Source of the DNA: Streptomyces sp. NBS 14/10 | Lineage (GTDB): Bacteria > Actinomycetota > Actinomycetes > Streptomycetales > Streptomycetaceae | Assembly: GCF_002224125.1 (NCBI RefSeq) | Contig: NZ_NCSM01000076.1 | Span: forward strand, 1 to 64,000 | Direction of reading: 5' to 3' | DNA length: 64,000 nt | In this document: positions 27,102 through 35,107 of the stretch, piece after piece | Numbering within the stretch: position 1 is the stretch's first letter | How the letters are laid out: each line of letters begins with the position of its first letter | Position numbers and translations under genes: made by a program | Notes under the pieces: generated by a model | What the model saw: only the letters and a program-made list of their open reading frames with translations | What the model was told of the DNA's origin: nothing | Database searches by the model: none

Positions 27102-27112
27102 CGAAAGTTTCG
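27102..27112. promoter_or_regulatory. CGAAAGTTTCG operator, copy 1
   Basis: The palindrome CGAAAGTTTCG lies 105 bases upstream of the dehydratase start. GAAA(C/G)TTTC inverted repeats are known upstream of Streptomyces xylanase and related genes and bind LacI-type regulators of the BxlR/CebR sort. It is identical (as reverse complement) to the second copy at 27224. Confidence 0.65.
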
Positions 27113-27223
27113 AATAGCGCCGCTTACGCGATCGAAACATTGACCGCATGACAACCGGTTCCTACATTGAGCCCGCCTGGACACGACGCAAAGGGCAGAA
27201 GAATCCGCGGCATTATCCAGCAT

Positions 27224-27234
27224 CGAAACTTTCG
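27224..27234. promoter_or_regulatory. CGAAACTTTCG operator, copy 2
   Basis: The reverse complement of this 11-mer equals the copy at 27102. It is placed 55 bases before the binding-protein start, and a degenerate half site CGAAAC lies near 27135. The pair probably lets one repressor control both the dehydratase and the ABC/GH43 operon. No regulator gene is present locally. Confidence 0.65.
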
Positions 27235-27289
27235 AAATCGCGAACGTGCAACGGCGCAGTGCCGAACATGGAATCAGAGAGGTGAGGGC

Positions 27290-28567
27290 ATGAAGTACCA
27301 CGCCAGCCGAAGGGTTTGGGTGGTGGCGGCCACAGCCACGGTCATCGCCCTCACGGCATCGGGCTGCGGAAGCGGCGCGGGCGACTCGGACGGCAAGACC
27401 ACGCTGACCGTGACCACCCAGGTCGACTACGGATACCGGGACCTCTACAAGGAGTACGAGAAGAGCCACCCCGGCATCAAGATTCGCGAGGTGCTTGTCG
27501 ACGACCTGCCGAAGAAGCTGGTGACCCAGCTCGCGGCGAACCGCGGCGCCTCCGATGTGGTGGGCCTCGGCGACGACACCATCGGCAAGTTCAAGCCCAG
27601 CTACCAGCGCTTTGTCAACCTCGCCGAGCACGGCGTCAACAACACCGACGACCCGTGGGTGCAGTGGGCGTACGACTACGGCACGGTCGAGAACGGCAAG
27701 TACGTGATGGGCGTGCGCACCGACATCGGCGGGCTCGGCATCTGCTACCGCACCGATCTGTTCAAGAAGGCCGGGCTGCCCACCGACCCCGAGCGCGTCG
27801 GTCAACTCTGGCCCACCTGGGACAAGTTCACCGAAGTCGGTGAGGAATTCCGGGCCAAGGTGAAGGACGCCTCCTTCACCGCCAATACCGGAGACATCTG
27901 GGTCGGGATGGAGAACCAGCACAAGGAGACGTTCTTCTCCGAATCCGACGACTCGTTCATGGCCGATGAGAACTCCGGCCTGAAGCAGGACTTCCTGACC
28001 GCCGCGAACATGTCCGTACAGAAGGTCAGCGGCGGATACCCGCCCTTCACCCCGGAAATGGCCAATGCCCTGAAGACCGGCAAGGCGGCAACCGCTGTCT
28101 GTCCCGCCTGGAAGCTGGACCGCACCAAGGAGGCCTCCGGCCCCGGTAACTCGGGCAAGTGGTCGGTGGCCGCGGCCCCTCAGGGCGGCAACTGGGGCGG
28201 CTCCTATCTGCTGGTGCCCAAGCAGACCAAGCACACCAAGGAGGCGGTCGAGCTCGCCCGCTGGCTGACCTCGTCGAAGGTCCAGAAGAGGCTCTTCCTC
28301 TCCAAGGGCTATCTCTCCAGCCATCCGTCGGTCTACAACGACCCCGCCGTGCAGGCGAAGAAGGACACGTACTTCTCCAACGCCCCCACCGGCAAGATCT
28401 TCGCCGAGTCCGTCGACAAGATGCAGCCCATCTACCGCGGCACCAAGGACAGCGATGTGGCCACCGCCTTCATGAACGCGCTGCTCCGGGTCGAACAGGG
28501 CAAGCAGAAGCCGGAGGACGCCTGGAGTCAGGCGGTCTCCGACGCGAAGAAGGTGGCGGGGGACTGA
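27290..28567 (+). CDS. Sugar ABC transporter substrate-binding lipoprotein
   Basis: A 425-residue family 1 solute-binding lipoprotein. The ATG at 27290 is preceded by GAGAGGTGAGGG; an upstream extension to 27167 would abolish the signal peptide. The signal peptide ends in ASGC (Cys at about 27), followed by the mature binding domain starting TTLTVTTQVDYGYRDL. It is the first gene of a binding protein-permease-permease-GH43 operon controlled by CGAAAGTTTCG-type operators. The substrate is probably xylo- or arabino-oligosaccharide, inferred from the GH43 enzyme. Confidence 0.94.
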   Translation: MKYHASRRVWVVAATATVIALTASGCGSGAGDSDGKTTLTVTTQVDYGYRDLYKEYEKSHPGIKIREVLVDDLPKKLVTQLAANRGASDVVGLGDDTIGKFKPSYQRFVNLAEHGVNNTDDPWVQWAYDYGTVENGKYVMGVRTDIGGLGICYRTDLFKKAGLPTDPERVGQLWPTWDKFTEVGEEFRAKVKDASFTANTGDIWVGMENQHKETFFSESDDSFMADENSGLKQDFLTAANMSVQKVSGGYPPFTPEMANALKTGKAATAVCPAWKLDRTKEASGPGNSGKWSVAAAPQGGNWGGSYLLVPKQTKHTKEAVELARWLTSSKVQKRLFLSKGYLSSHPSVYNDPAVQAKKDTYFSNAPTGKIFAESVDKMQPIYRGTKDSDVATAFMNALLRVEQGKQKPEDAWSQAVSDAKKVAGD

Positions 28568-28571
28568 CCCG

Positions 28572-29555
28572 ATGACGGTCACCGAGACCCGCCCCGGGCC
28601 GGAGGCCACCACGGCCTCCGCCCCGGGGCACCACCCCCGACGCCGTGCCTGGCGATCCCGTCTGACCCGCTTCGACCTGCGCTACACCCCGTATGTCTTC
28701 ATCGCCCCGTTCTTTGTGATCTTCGGTGTCTTCGCGGTCTGGCCGCTGCTGTACACCGGCTGGATCTCCTTCCACAAGTGGGCGATCATCGAAGGCGACC
28801 AGGGCTGGCTCGGACTCCACAACTACCAGACCCTCTTCGCCGACGAGTACTTCTGGAACGCGCTGCTCAACACCGCCCTGCTGCTGGTGCTCGGCACCGG
28901 TGTGCAACTGGCCGTGGCGCTGTGGCTCGCCGGTGTGCTCAACCGGAAGCTGGGCGCCAGCGCGGTCTGGCGGGCCGGCGTCGTGCTGCCGCATATCGTG
29001 TCGGTGGTCGCCGTCAGCCTGGTGTTCGCGCAGCTCTACGGCTTCCACACGGGCATCGTCAACGATGTGCTGAGCCTGGTCGGCATCGACCGGGTCGACT
29101 GGCAGGCCAGCCGCTGGACCGCGATCCCCGCGGTCGCCACCATCATCATCTGGCGCTGGGCCGGCTACTACGCGCTGATCTTCCTCGCAGCCATGCAGGG
29201 CATCCCGCGCGAACTCAACGAGGCCGCGATGCTCGACGGCGCCTCCAGGCGTCGCATCTTCTGGTCGATCACCGTGCCTTCCATCCGCCCCACCATCATC
29301 TTCTCCGTCGTCATGTCGACCATCGGCGCCATGCAGACCTTCACCGAGCCCCAGCTCTTCGACATCCAGGGCACCGAGGGCACCGGTGGCAGCGACCGGC
29401 AGTTCCAGACGCTGATGATGTACCTCTACGAAAAGGGGTTCCGCGAGTTCAACGCGGGCTACGCGGCCACCCTCGCCTGGGTGATGTTCCTGCTCATCGC
29501 CATCGTCTCCGGCATCAACTACGCGCTGTCACGGCGCATCGCCTCGAAGGACTGA
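28572..29555 (+). CDS. Sugar ABC transporter permease (MalF type)
   Basis: A 327-residue membrane permease with a basic N-terminal tail, about six helices and an EAA loop (NEAAMLDGASRRRIFWSITV, about residues 216-235). It begins four bases after the binding-protein gene and ends seven bases before the second permease. It forms the channel with the next gene product. No ATPase is encoded nearby, as in the first sugar operon of this window. Confidence 0.94.
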   Translation: MTVTETRPGPEATTASAPGHHPRRRAWRSRLTRFDLRYTPYVFIAPFFVIFGVFAVWPLLYTGWISFHKWAIIEGDQGWLGLHNYQTLFADEYFWNALLNTALLLVLGTGVQLAVALWLAGVLNRKLGASAVWRAGVVLPHIVSVVAVSLVFAQLYGFHTGIVNDVLSLVGIDRVDWQASRWTAIPAVATIIIWRWAGYYALIFLAAMQGIPRELNEAAMLDGASRRRIFWSITVPSIRPTIIFSVVMSTIGAMQTFTEPQLFDIQGTEGTGGSDRQFQTLMMYLYEKGFREFNAGYAATLAWVMFLLIAIVSGINYALSRRIASKD

Positions 29556-29562
29556 TGCCGTC

Positions 29563-30435
29563 ATGGCCCTCGCCACCCACTCCACGACCGGCCGCCGCCG
29601 CGCCGTCTCCGACGGCGGCCGACGCCCCGGGTTCCTCGTCTACGCCACGCTCGTCGGCGTGCTCGCCGCCTCCGTGTTCCCGCTCTACTACTCCTTCATC
29701 CTGCCCACCCGCGACAACTCGGCGATCGGCGACTCGCTGCTCACCCTCACACCGGGCGGCAATCTGCTCCACAACATCCAGCGCGTCTACGACACCGTCG
29801 ACTTCTGGCTGGCCCTGCGCAACTCGCTGATCATCTCCACCACGGTGACGGTGTGCTGCGTCCTGCTGTCCTCGCTCGCCGGATTCGCCTTCGCCAAACT
29901 GCCGTTCCGGGGGCGCAACGCCCTGTTCGTGGCGGTGGTGATCACCGCGATGCTCCCCACCCAGCTCGGCATGATCCCGCTGTACATGCTGATGGGAAAC
30001 CTCGGCTGGATCGCCACCCTGAAGGCCGTCATCGTCCCGGCGCTCGTCAACGCCTTCGCCGTCTTCTGGATGCGGCAGGCCTGCGACGAGTCCGTGCCGT
30101 ACGAGCTCGTCGAGGCCGCCCGCGTCGACGGCTGCTCCACACTCGGCATCTTCTGGCATGTGGCGCTGCCCGCGATCCGCCCGCAGGCCGCCGTGCTCGC
30201 CATGTTCACCTTCATGGCCACCTGGAACGACTTCATGTGGCCACTGATCGTCCTGGACCCGTCCGTCACCCCGACCGTGCAGACCGCGCTGTCCTCGCTG
30301 GCCAGCGGGTACGCCCTCGACTACACGCTCATCCTGTCCGGCGCCGCCATCGGGGTGCTGCCGCTGCTGCTCGTCTTCCTCCTGCTGTCCCGGCAGATCG
30401 TCGCCGGTGTGATGCAGGGCGCCGTCAAGGGCTGA
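29563..30435 (+). CDS. Sugar ABC transporter permease (MalG type)
   Basis: A 290-residue permease with about six membrane helices and the EAA loop (VEAARVDGCSTLGIFWHVAL, about residues 184-203). It pairs with the preceding MalF-type protein. A gap of 39 bases with AAAGGACC separates it from the GH43 gene, which continues the operon. Confidence 0.94.
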   Translation: MALATHSTTGRRRAVSDGGRRPGFLVYATLVGVLAASVFPLYYSFILPTRDNSAIGDSLLTLTPGGNLLHNIQRVYDTVDFWLALRNSLIISTTVTVCCVLLSSLAGFAFAKLPFRGRNALFVAVVITAMLPTQLGMIPLYMLMGNLGWIATLKAVIVPALVNAFAVFWMRQACDESVPYELVEAARVDGCSTLGIFWHVALPAIRPQAAVLAMFTFMATWNDFMWPLIVLDPSVTPTVQTALSSLASGYALDYTLILSGAAIGVLPLLLVFLLLSRQIVAGVMQGAVKG

Positions 30436-30474
30436 CCGCCCTTTATCACTGCTAGGCCGTACGAAAGGACCTGC

Positions 30475-32067
30475 ATGACCGCGGGCCATATCCGCAACCC
30501 CGTGCTGCCCGGATTCCACCCGGACCCGAGCATTGTGCGCGTCGGAGCGGACTACTTCCTCGCCACCTCCACCTTCGAGTGGTTCCCGGGCGTGCCCGTG
30601 CACCGCTCCACCGACCTGGTCCACTGGGAGCCGGCCGGCCATATCCTGGACCGCGCCGACCTGCTCGACCTGCGCGGCGTCCCGGACTCGGCCGGGGTGT
30701 GGGCGCCCTCGCTCTCGTACCACGACGGCCGGTTCTGGCTGGTGTACAGCATCGTGCGCACCATCGGCCATCCGTACAAGGACGTCGACAACTACCTCGT
30801 CACCGCCCCGGACATCTCCGGTCCGTGGTCGGAGCCGGTGTTCCTCAACTCCTCCGGCTTCGATCCCTCCCTCTTCCACGACGAGGACGGGCGCACCTGG
30901 CTGCTCAACATCCAGTGGGATCCGCGCGATGGACACCCCGCCTTCGCGGGCATCCTGCTCCAGGAGTACGACCCCGCGAAACAGGCCCTGATCGGGGCCC
31001 CGCGCACGGTCCTCACCCACGAGGTGCTGATCGAGGGGCCCAATGTCTACCGCCACAACGGCTGGTACTACCTGATGCTCGCCGAGGGGGGCACCGGCTG
31101 GAACCACGGCATCCTGATGGCCCGCTCGCGCGAGCTGACCGGACCGTATGAGCTCGACCCGGCCGGTTCGCTGCTGACCACTCGCGACACACCCGAGTGG
31201 CCACTGCAGAAGGCCGGCCACGGCGAGCTGGTGCGGACGGGCGAGGGGGAGTGGTTTCTCGCCCATCTGGCCTCGCGCCCGGTCCGTACGCTCGCCGGGG
31301 CACGCTGTGTGCTCGGCCGGGAGACCTGTCTGCAGCGGGTGGAGTGGACCGACGACGGCTGGCTGCGGCTGGCGGACGGCGGCCGTCTGCCGAGCCTGGA
31401 GGTGGCCGCCCCCCGGGGTGTCGCGCCGACCCCGGCGCCGGTCCGGCCCACCCGCGACGACTTCGACGCGCCCGAGCTCGCCGGGTACTGGAACACCCTG
31501 CGCGCCCCCGCGACCCCCCAGTGGCTGAGCCTGACCGAGCGCCCCGGCCATCTGCGGCTGCGCGGCCGCCAGAGCCCGCACTCCCGCTACGACCAGAGCC
31601 TGGTCGCCCGCCGGCTGACGTCGGTGCGCTGTGAGGCGACGACGGTGGTGGACTTCCGCCCCTCCCACTTCAGCCAGCTCGCGGGCCTGATCTGCTGGTA
31701 CGACACCACCACCCACTACTACCTGCGGCTGACCCATGCGGAGGGCAGGGGCCGGGTGCTGGGCGTGGTGTTCACGGACGACGGCGCGTACGGCGAGCTG
31801 CCCTCCTGTGAACTCGACGTCGACGCGTGGCCGCTGGTGCATCTGCGGGCCCGCTTCGACGGCCCGGAGTTGCGCTTCGCCGCCTCGCCGGACGGGGTGT
31901 CCTGGCAGGACGTCGGCCCGGTGCTGGAGGCGACCAGGCTCTCCGACGACTACGGGGACCGGCTGCGGTTCACCGGGGCGTTCGTCGGGGTCTGCGTCCA
32001 GGACCTGGGCGGGACCCGGGTCGCGGCGGACTTCGACTGGTTCGAACTGCGCGATCTCGCGCCGTGA
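30475..32067 (+). CDS. GH43 beta-xylosidase/alpha-L-arabinofuranosidase
   Basis: A 530-residue family 43 glycoside hydrolase. The five-bladed propeller (about 1-310) carries the three expected acids: general base Asp17 in HPDPS, the pKa-modulating Asp130 in GFDPSLF and general acid Glu187 in IEGPNVY. A C-terminal beta-sandwich (about 325-528), typical of the GH43 xylosidase subgroup, completes the active-site rim. No signal peptide is present, so it cleaves imported oligosaccharides in the cytoplasm. Last gene of the ABC operon. Members hydrolyse xylobiose-like beta-xylosides, arabinofuranosides or both; sequence inspection cannot separate these. Confidence 0.93.
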   Translation: MTAGHIRNPVLPGFHPDPSIVRVGADYFLATSTFEWFPGVPVHRSTDLVHWEPAGHILDRADLLDLRGVPDSAGVWAPSLSYHDGRFWLVYSIVRTIGHPYKDVDNYLVTAPDISGPWSEPVFLNSSGFDPSLFHDEDGRTWLLNIQWDPRDGHPAFAGILLQEYDPAKQALIGAPRTVLTHEVLIEGPNVYRHNGWYYLMLAEGGTGWNHGILMARSRELTGPYELDPAGSLLTTRDTPEWPLQKAGHGELVRTGEGEWFLAHLASRPVRTLAGARCVLGRETCLQRVEWTDDGWLRLADGGRLPSLEVAAPRGVAPTPAPVRPTRDDFDAPELAGYWNTLRAPATPQWLSLTERPGHLRLRGRQSPHSRYDQSLVARRLTSVRCEATTVVDFRPSHFSQLAGLICWYDTTTHYYLRLTHAEGRGRVLGVVFTDDGAYGELPSCELDVDAWPLVHLRARFDGPELRFAASPDGVSWQDVGPVLEATRLSDDYGDRLRFTGAFVGVCVQDLGGTRVAADFDWFELRDLAP

Positions 32068-32073
32068 CCGGCC

Positions 32074-32105
32074 GCCCGGCCGCCCGGTCACGGCGGGCCG
32101 GGCGG
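32074..32105. terminator. Bidirectional hairpin between GH43 and TetR genes
   Basis: GC-rich inverted repeat (CGCCCGGCC-GCC against GGCGGGCCGGGCG, one bulge, loop around CGGTCAC) in the 40-base gap between two convergent stops. It would terminate both transcripts. Confidence 0.55.
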
Positions 32106-32107
32106 GG

Positions 32108-32710
32108 TCAGGACAGACCGAGTGCGGGGAAGACCGACGCGTCGAGAAAGCGGAGGAGGTAGTCGGAGTCGGCGGGCTTCCCGTCCAGCAGCGATCTGAC
32201 CCGCATCACACCGATCAGCTGGGCGGGGACGAACTCGGCCGCCACGCTGTCCGCCGGGATCTCGCCGCGCTCGATCGCGCGCCGGACCATGACGGCGATC
32301 ACCGACACCTCCCGGGAGAACAGGGCGTCGTGCAGCGCCTGGAGCAGGCTCGGGTCGCTGAGCGCGGCATGGCCCAGCGCGTACAGCAACGTGGTGTCCG
32401 AGTCGCACATCCGCCCTACGACGCGCGCCGTCTCCCGCAGGTCGCCGACGAGGCTGCCGGTGTCGATGCCGTCCAGCGCCATGCGCCGGTCACAGCGGCG
32501 CAGCGCGGCGGCGACCAGCTGGGGCTTGGTCTTCCACTGGCGGTAGAGAGTGGACCTGCTCGCCTTGGCCCGGGCGGCGACCCCCTCGAAGGTGCAGGCC
32601 TCATAGCCGCCCTCGGTCAGCAGGGCGAGGACGGCGTCGAAGATCTCCTGCTCGCGCTCGGGACTGATCTTGGAGCGGCGTTGGGTGTCCGCCGTGGTGG
32701 GCGCTGCCAT
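32108..32710 (-). CDS. TetR family transcriptional regulator
   Basis: A 200-residue TetR-type repressor. The helix-turn-helix occupies about residues 16-62 (FEGVAARAKASRSTLYRQW), followed by an all-helical ligand domain. It diverges from a DMT transporter gene, and the 208-base gap carries two GTATCGATAC palindromes, the likely operator. The usual arrangement is repression of itself and of the exporter until a toxic ligand binds (family knowledge). The ligand is unknown. Confidence 0.92.
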   Translation of the reverse strand: MAAPTTADTQRRSKISPEREQEIFDAVLALLTEGGYEACTFEGVAARAKASRSTLYRQWKTKPQLVAAALRRCDRRMALDGIDTGSLVGDLRETARVVGRMCDSDTTLLYALGHAALSDPSLLQALHDALFSREVSVIAVMVRRAIERGEIPADSVAAEFVPAQLIGVMRVRSLLDGKPADSDYLLRFLDASVFPALGLS

Positions 32711-32828
32711 CAGCTCGGCACTCTCCTCCCGCTATGAGCTTTTCCGCCGGTCCCTCGGCCCTGTCGACCGTGGCCGACTGAGGTGAGGGTGCGGTATGCG
32801 ACTGTGCGGCACAACACACGGTACACGA

Positions 32829-32842
32829 GCGTATCGATACGC
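32829..32842. promoter_or_regulatory. GCGTATCGATACGC palindrome, TetR operator candidate
   Basis: A perfect 14-base palindrome in the TetR/DMT intergenic region, in an unusually AT-rich stretch. Its core GTATCGATAC recurs at 32863. Confidence 0.6.
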
Positions 32843-32850
32843 GCCTGTGC

Positions 32851-32872
32851 CGATACACTGTTGTATCGATAC
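32851..32872. promoter_or_regulatory. Second GTATCGATAC site with overlapping inverted repeat
   Basis: The core GTATCGATAC (32863-32872) repeats the palindrome at 32829. It also pairs with CGATAC at 32851 to form a CGATAC-6 nt-GTATCG inverted repeat, and a further GTATCG-like half site lies at about 32879. Two or more TetR dimers could bind side by side just upstream of the transporter start at 32919. Confidence 0.55.
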
Positions 32873-32918
32873 GCAGATGTATCGCAGCACGTCCATATTC
32901 AAAGGGGCCGGTAATGCC

Positions 32919-33890
32919 GTGAACGCCACCCTCATAGCCGTCACCCTCGCACTCCTGTCGGCCGTCGCCTACGCGACCGCGGCCGTCGCACAGGAGCGCC
33001 TTGCCGCCCGCACCGGCCCGGGCGGACTGCGGCGACTGCTGGCGCAGGGCGCCTGGTGGTCGACCGTCGGACTCAACTCCTCCGGGGCCCTGCTCCATGT
33101 GGCAGCCCTCAAATTCGGGCCGCTCACCCTGGTCCAGCCCCTCGGCGCGCTCACGCTGGTCGCCGCCGTGCCGCTCGGCGCCCGGGTGGCAGGACGGAGC
33201 GCCACCCACGACGAGTGGCGGGGCACCGCGCTCACCCTCGTCGGCCTCGGCGCGCTGCTGCCGCTCACCGTCGGCGACGGCGCCCCCGACCGGACGCTCG
33301 GCACCGTCGCCGCGCTCGCCGTCGCCGCGATCGTGCTGGCCGTGGTCGCCCTGCTCATCCAGGCCCGCCGCGGCCGGGGGCTCGGCCACGCCGCCGCCTC
33401 CGGTGTCACCTCCGGGGCCGCATCGGCGCTCACTCAGACCCTGACGGTCGCGGGCCTGGCCCTGACCTGGCGGTTCGCCATCGTGGGCGTACTCGTCGCG
33501 GGCCTGGCCGTGGGCGGGCTGCTGCTGTCCCAGACCGCCTACACCGGTGGCCTCGGCGCACCGCTGGCCGTTCTGACCCTGGCCAACCCGATGGCCGCCG
33601 CGGCCATCGGAATCGCCCTGCTCGGCGAGCGTGTCCACGGCGGCCCCGCCGGGGTCGCGCTGGCCGGTCTGGGCGCCGTGGTGGCCGCGCGCGGTGTGGT
33701 GCTCCTCACCCGCGCCACGCATCCGGCACCCGCCGCGCCACCGCTCCCGGCGCCGCGCACACCGGCGGAACCGCTCCTGGTCGGGGAACCGCTCGTGGTG
33801 GCGGGGCCGACCCTGGTCGCCGAGCCGATTCTGGCGCCCGACTCGATTCTGGCCCCCGACCCGTTCCTGGTCAGCGCTCCGGGACGGTGA
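32919..33890 (+). CDS. DMT-superfamily (EamA-like) membrane transporter
   Basis: A 323-residue membrane protein with about nine to ten hydrophobic helices in two repeats, as in drug/metabolite transporters. The GTG at 32919 is preceded by AAAGGGG. An upstream in-frame ATG at 32796 would add residues encoded by the operator region and is rejected. The C-terminal tail after the last helix (about 268-323) is Pro/Ala-rich and repetitive (segments such as LVVAGPTLVAEPILAPDS), unusual for the family. It is divergent from, and probably repressed by, the TetR protein. Export of a small toxic metabolite is likely; magnesium or metabolite uptake is an alternative. Confidence 0.85.
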   Translation: MNATLIAVTLALLSAVAYATAAVAQERLAARTGPGGLRRLLAQGAWWSTVGLNSSGALLHVAALKFGPLTLVQPLGALTLVAAVPLGARVAGRSATHDEWRGTALTLVGLGALLPLTVGDGAPDRTLGTVAALAVAAIVLAVVALLIQARRGRGLGHAAASGVTSGAASALTQTLTVAGLALTWRFAIVGVLVAGLAVGGLLLSQTAYTGGLGAPLAVLTLANPMAAAAIGIALLGERVHGGPAGVALAGLGAVVAARGVVLLTRATHPAPAAPPLPAPRTPAEPLLVGEPLVVAGPTLVAEPILAPDSILAPDPFLVSAPGR

Positions 33891-33922
33891 TGTCACGGAT
33901 TGGGCGAGGAGGGCCCTGCCCG

Positions 33923-35005
33923 ATGAAGGCGCTGAGGCGGGCGACGGCGGCGGTCACCGCCGCCGTCGCCGTCCTGACCGGATGCTCGGCGGGCGGGGAC
34001 GACCCGCCCGATTCACGCCGAAGCGGCCACACCGGCTCCGCCGCCGCCGGCGCCGGACCGGCCCAGCGGATGCGGGGGATCACCCTGCCCGCCTGGAACA
34101 CCGACGACTACGACCGGCGCGAGGCCCGGCGCTATCTGCGGCAGATCGCCGACACCGGCGCCCGATGGGTGGTGTTCACCCCCACCTGGTACCAGGACGG
34201 GATACGGCGGTCCGCCATCCACACCACCGAGGAGACGGCGAGCGACCACAGCCTGCGCCGGATCGTCGGCCTGGCCCACGCCACCGGGCTGAAGGTGATG
34301 CTCAAACCCCATGTGGACCTGGTGGACGGCGGCGACCGGGCCGAAATCAAGCCCGCCGACCGGGAGGCGTGGTTCACCGCGTACGAACGCTTCATCACCC
34401 ACTACGCCGACCTGGCCGAGGAACTGGACGTCGAGCAGTTCGCCGTCGGCACCGAACTGGCCGGCACCTCCGCCGACCGCCGCCGCTGGGGGAAAGTGAT
34501 CGCCGTGGTGCGCGGCGCCTACCGGGGCCCGCTGACCTACGCCGCCAACTACGACGAGTACACCCACGTCCGGTTCTGGAGCTCCCTCGACCTGATCGGC
34601 ATCGACGCGTACTGGCCGCTCGCGGACACCGCCACGACCGACCCCGCGCGGCTGGCCAAGGGCTGGAAGCCGATCGTCGCCGAACTCGCGGCGTTCGCCG
34701 CCCGGGAGGACAAGGAGATCCTGTTCACCGAGGCCGGTTACGTCAGCCAGAGCGGCACCGCCGCCGCGCCGTACTCCTGGACCGTCAGCCACCGCGCCGG
34801 GGCGGACGAGCAGTCCGCCGCCTACCAGGCCCTGCTCACCGCCTTCGACGGCCAGTCGTGGTGGGCGGGGGTGTGCTGGTGGATGTGGGACGACTGGCCG
34901 GACAGCGGCGAGACCGAGCGGCGCCTGGCCTACACACCGCACGGCAAGCCCGCCGAACAGGTGCTGCGCCACTGGTGGCGCGATGGCGGAGCGGCCGACC
35001 GATAG
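33923..35005 (+). CDS. GH113-like glycosidase lipoprotein
   Basis: A 360-residue exported lipoprotein with a TIM-barrel glycosidase domain. The signal peptide ends in lipobox LTGC (Cys at about 21). The barrel begins near residue 50 (MRGITLPAWNTDDY). Two candidate catalytic glutamates are Glu178 in VGTELAG and Glu270 in LFTEAGY, spaced as acid/base and nucleophile of clan A enzymes. The overall pattern is that of family 113, which includes beta-mannanases, though many members are untested. It starts 32 bases after the DMT gene and ends about 100 bases before an ABC operon. It is surface-anchored and may trim mannan-type or cell-wall glycans. Confidence 0.82.
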   Translation: MKALRRATAAVTAAVAVLTGCSAGGDDPPDSRRSGHTGSAAAGAGPAQRMRGITLPAWNTDDYDRREARRYLRQIADTGARWVVFTPTWYQDGIRRSAIHTTEETASDHSLRRIVGLAHATGLKVMLKPHVDLVDGGDRAEIKPADREAWFTAYERFITHYADLAEELDVEQFAVGTELAGTSADRRRWGKVIAVVRGAYRGPLTYAANYDEYTHVRFWSSLDLIGIDAYWPLADTATTDPARLAKGWKPIVAELAAFAAREDKEILFTEAGYVSQSGTAAAPYSWTVSHRAGADEQSAAYQALLTAFDGQSWWAGVCWWMWDDWPDSGETERRLAYTPHGKPAEQVLRHWWRDGGAADR

Positions 35006-35058
35006 CCGGTCGCGGGGTCCGGCCGGCGGTCGATGGTGTCCCGACTCTTGTCTGAATC

Positions 35059-35071
35059 TGACGGGTCGTCA
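35059..35071. promoter_or_regulatory. TGACG-GGT-CGTCA inverted repeat upstream of ABC operon
   Basis: Five-base arms around GGT in the gap between the GH113-like gene and the ABC ATPase, 37 bases before the ATPase start. Likely an operator or part of the promoter; no cognate regulator gene is adjacent. Confidence 0.4.
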
Positions 35072-35107
35072 TATCTTCTCTTGGAAAACAGCGGGAGGAG
35101 ACACGGG

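Noticed and set aside
26825..28612. 595-codon minus-strand frame covering the operator region and binding-protein gene
   Set aside because: It would erase the divergent promoter with its two operators and is antisense to a lipoprotein gene with a clear signal peptide.
29515..32091. 858-codon minus-strand frame opposite the permease and GH43 genes
   Set aside because: Antisense to two complete, motif-bearing genes; the translation is repetitive and domain-free.
35033..35107. Longer N-terminus for the ABC ATPase from 35033
   Set aside because: No ribosome site at 35033, and the extension covers an inverted repeat and the promoter-like region. GTG at 35108 has GGGAGGAG.
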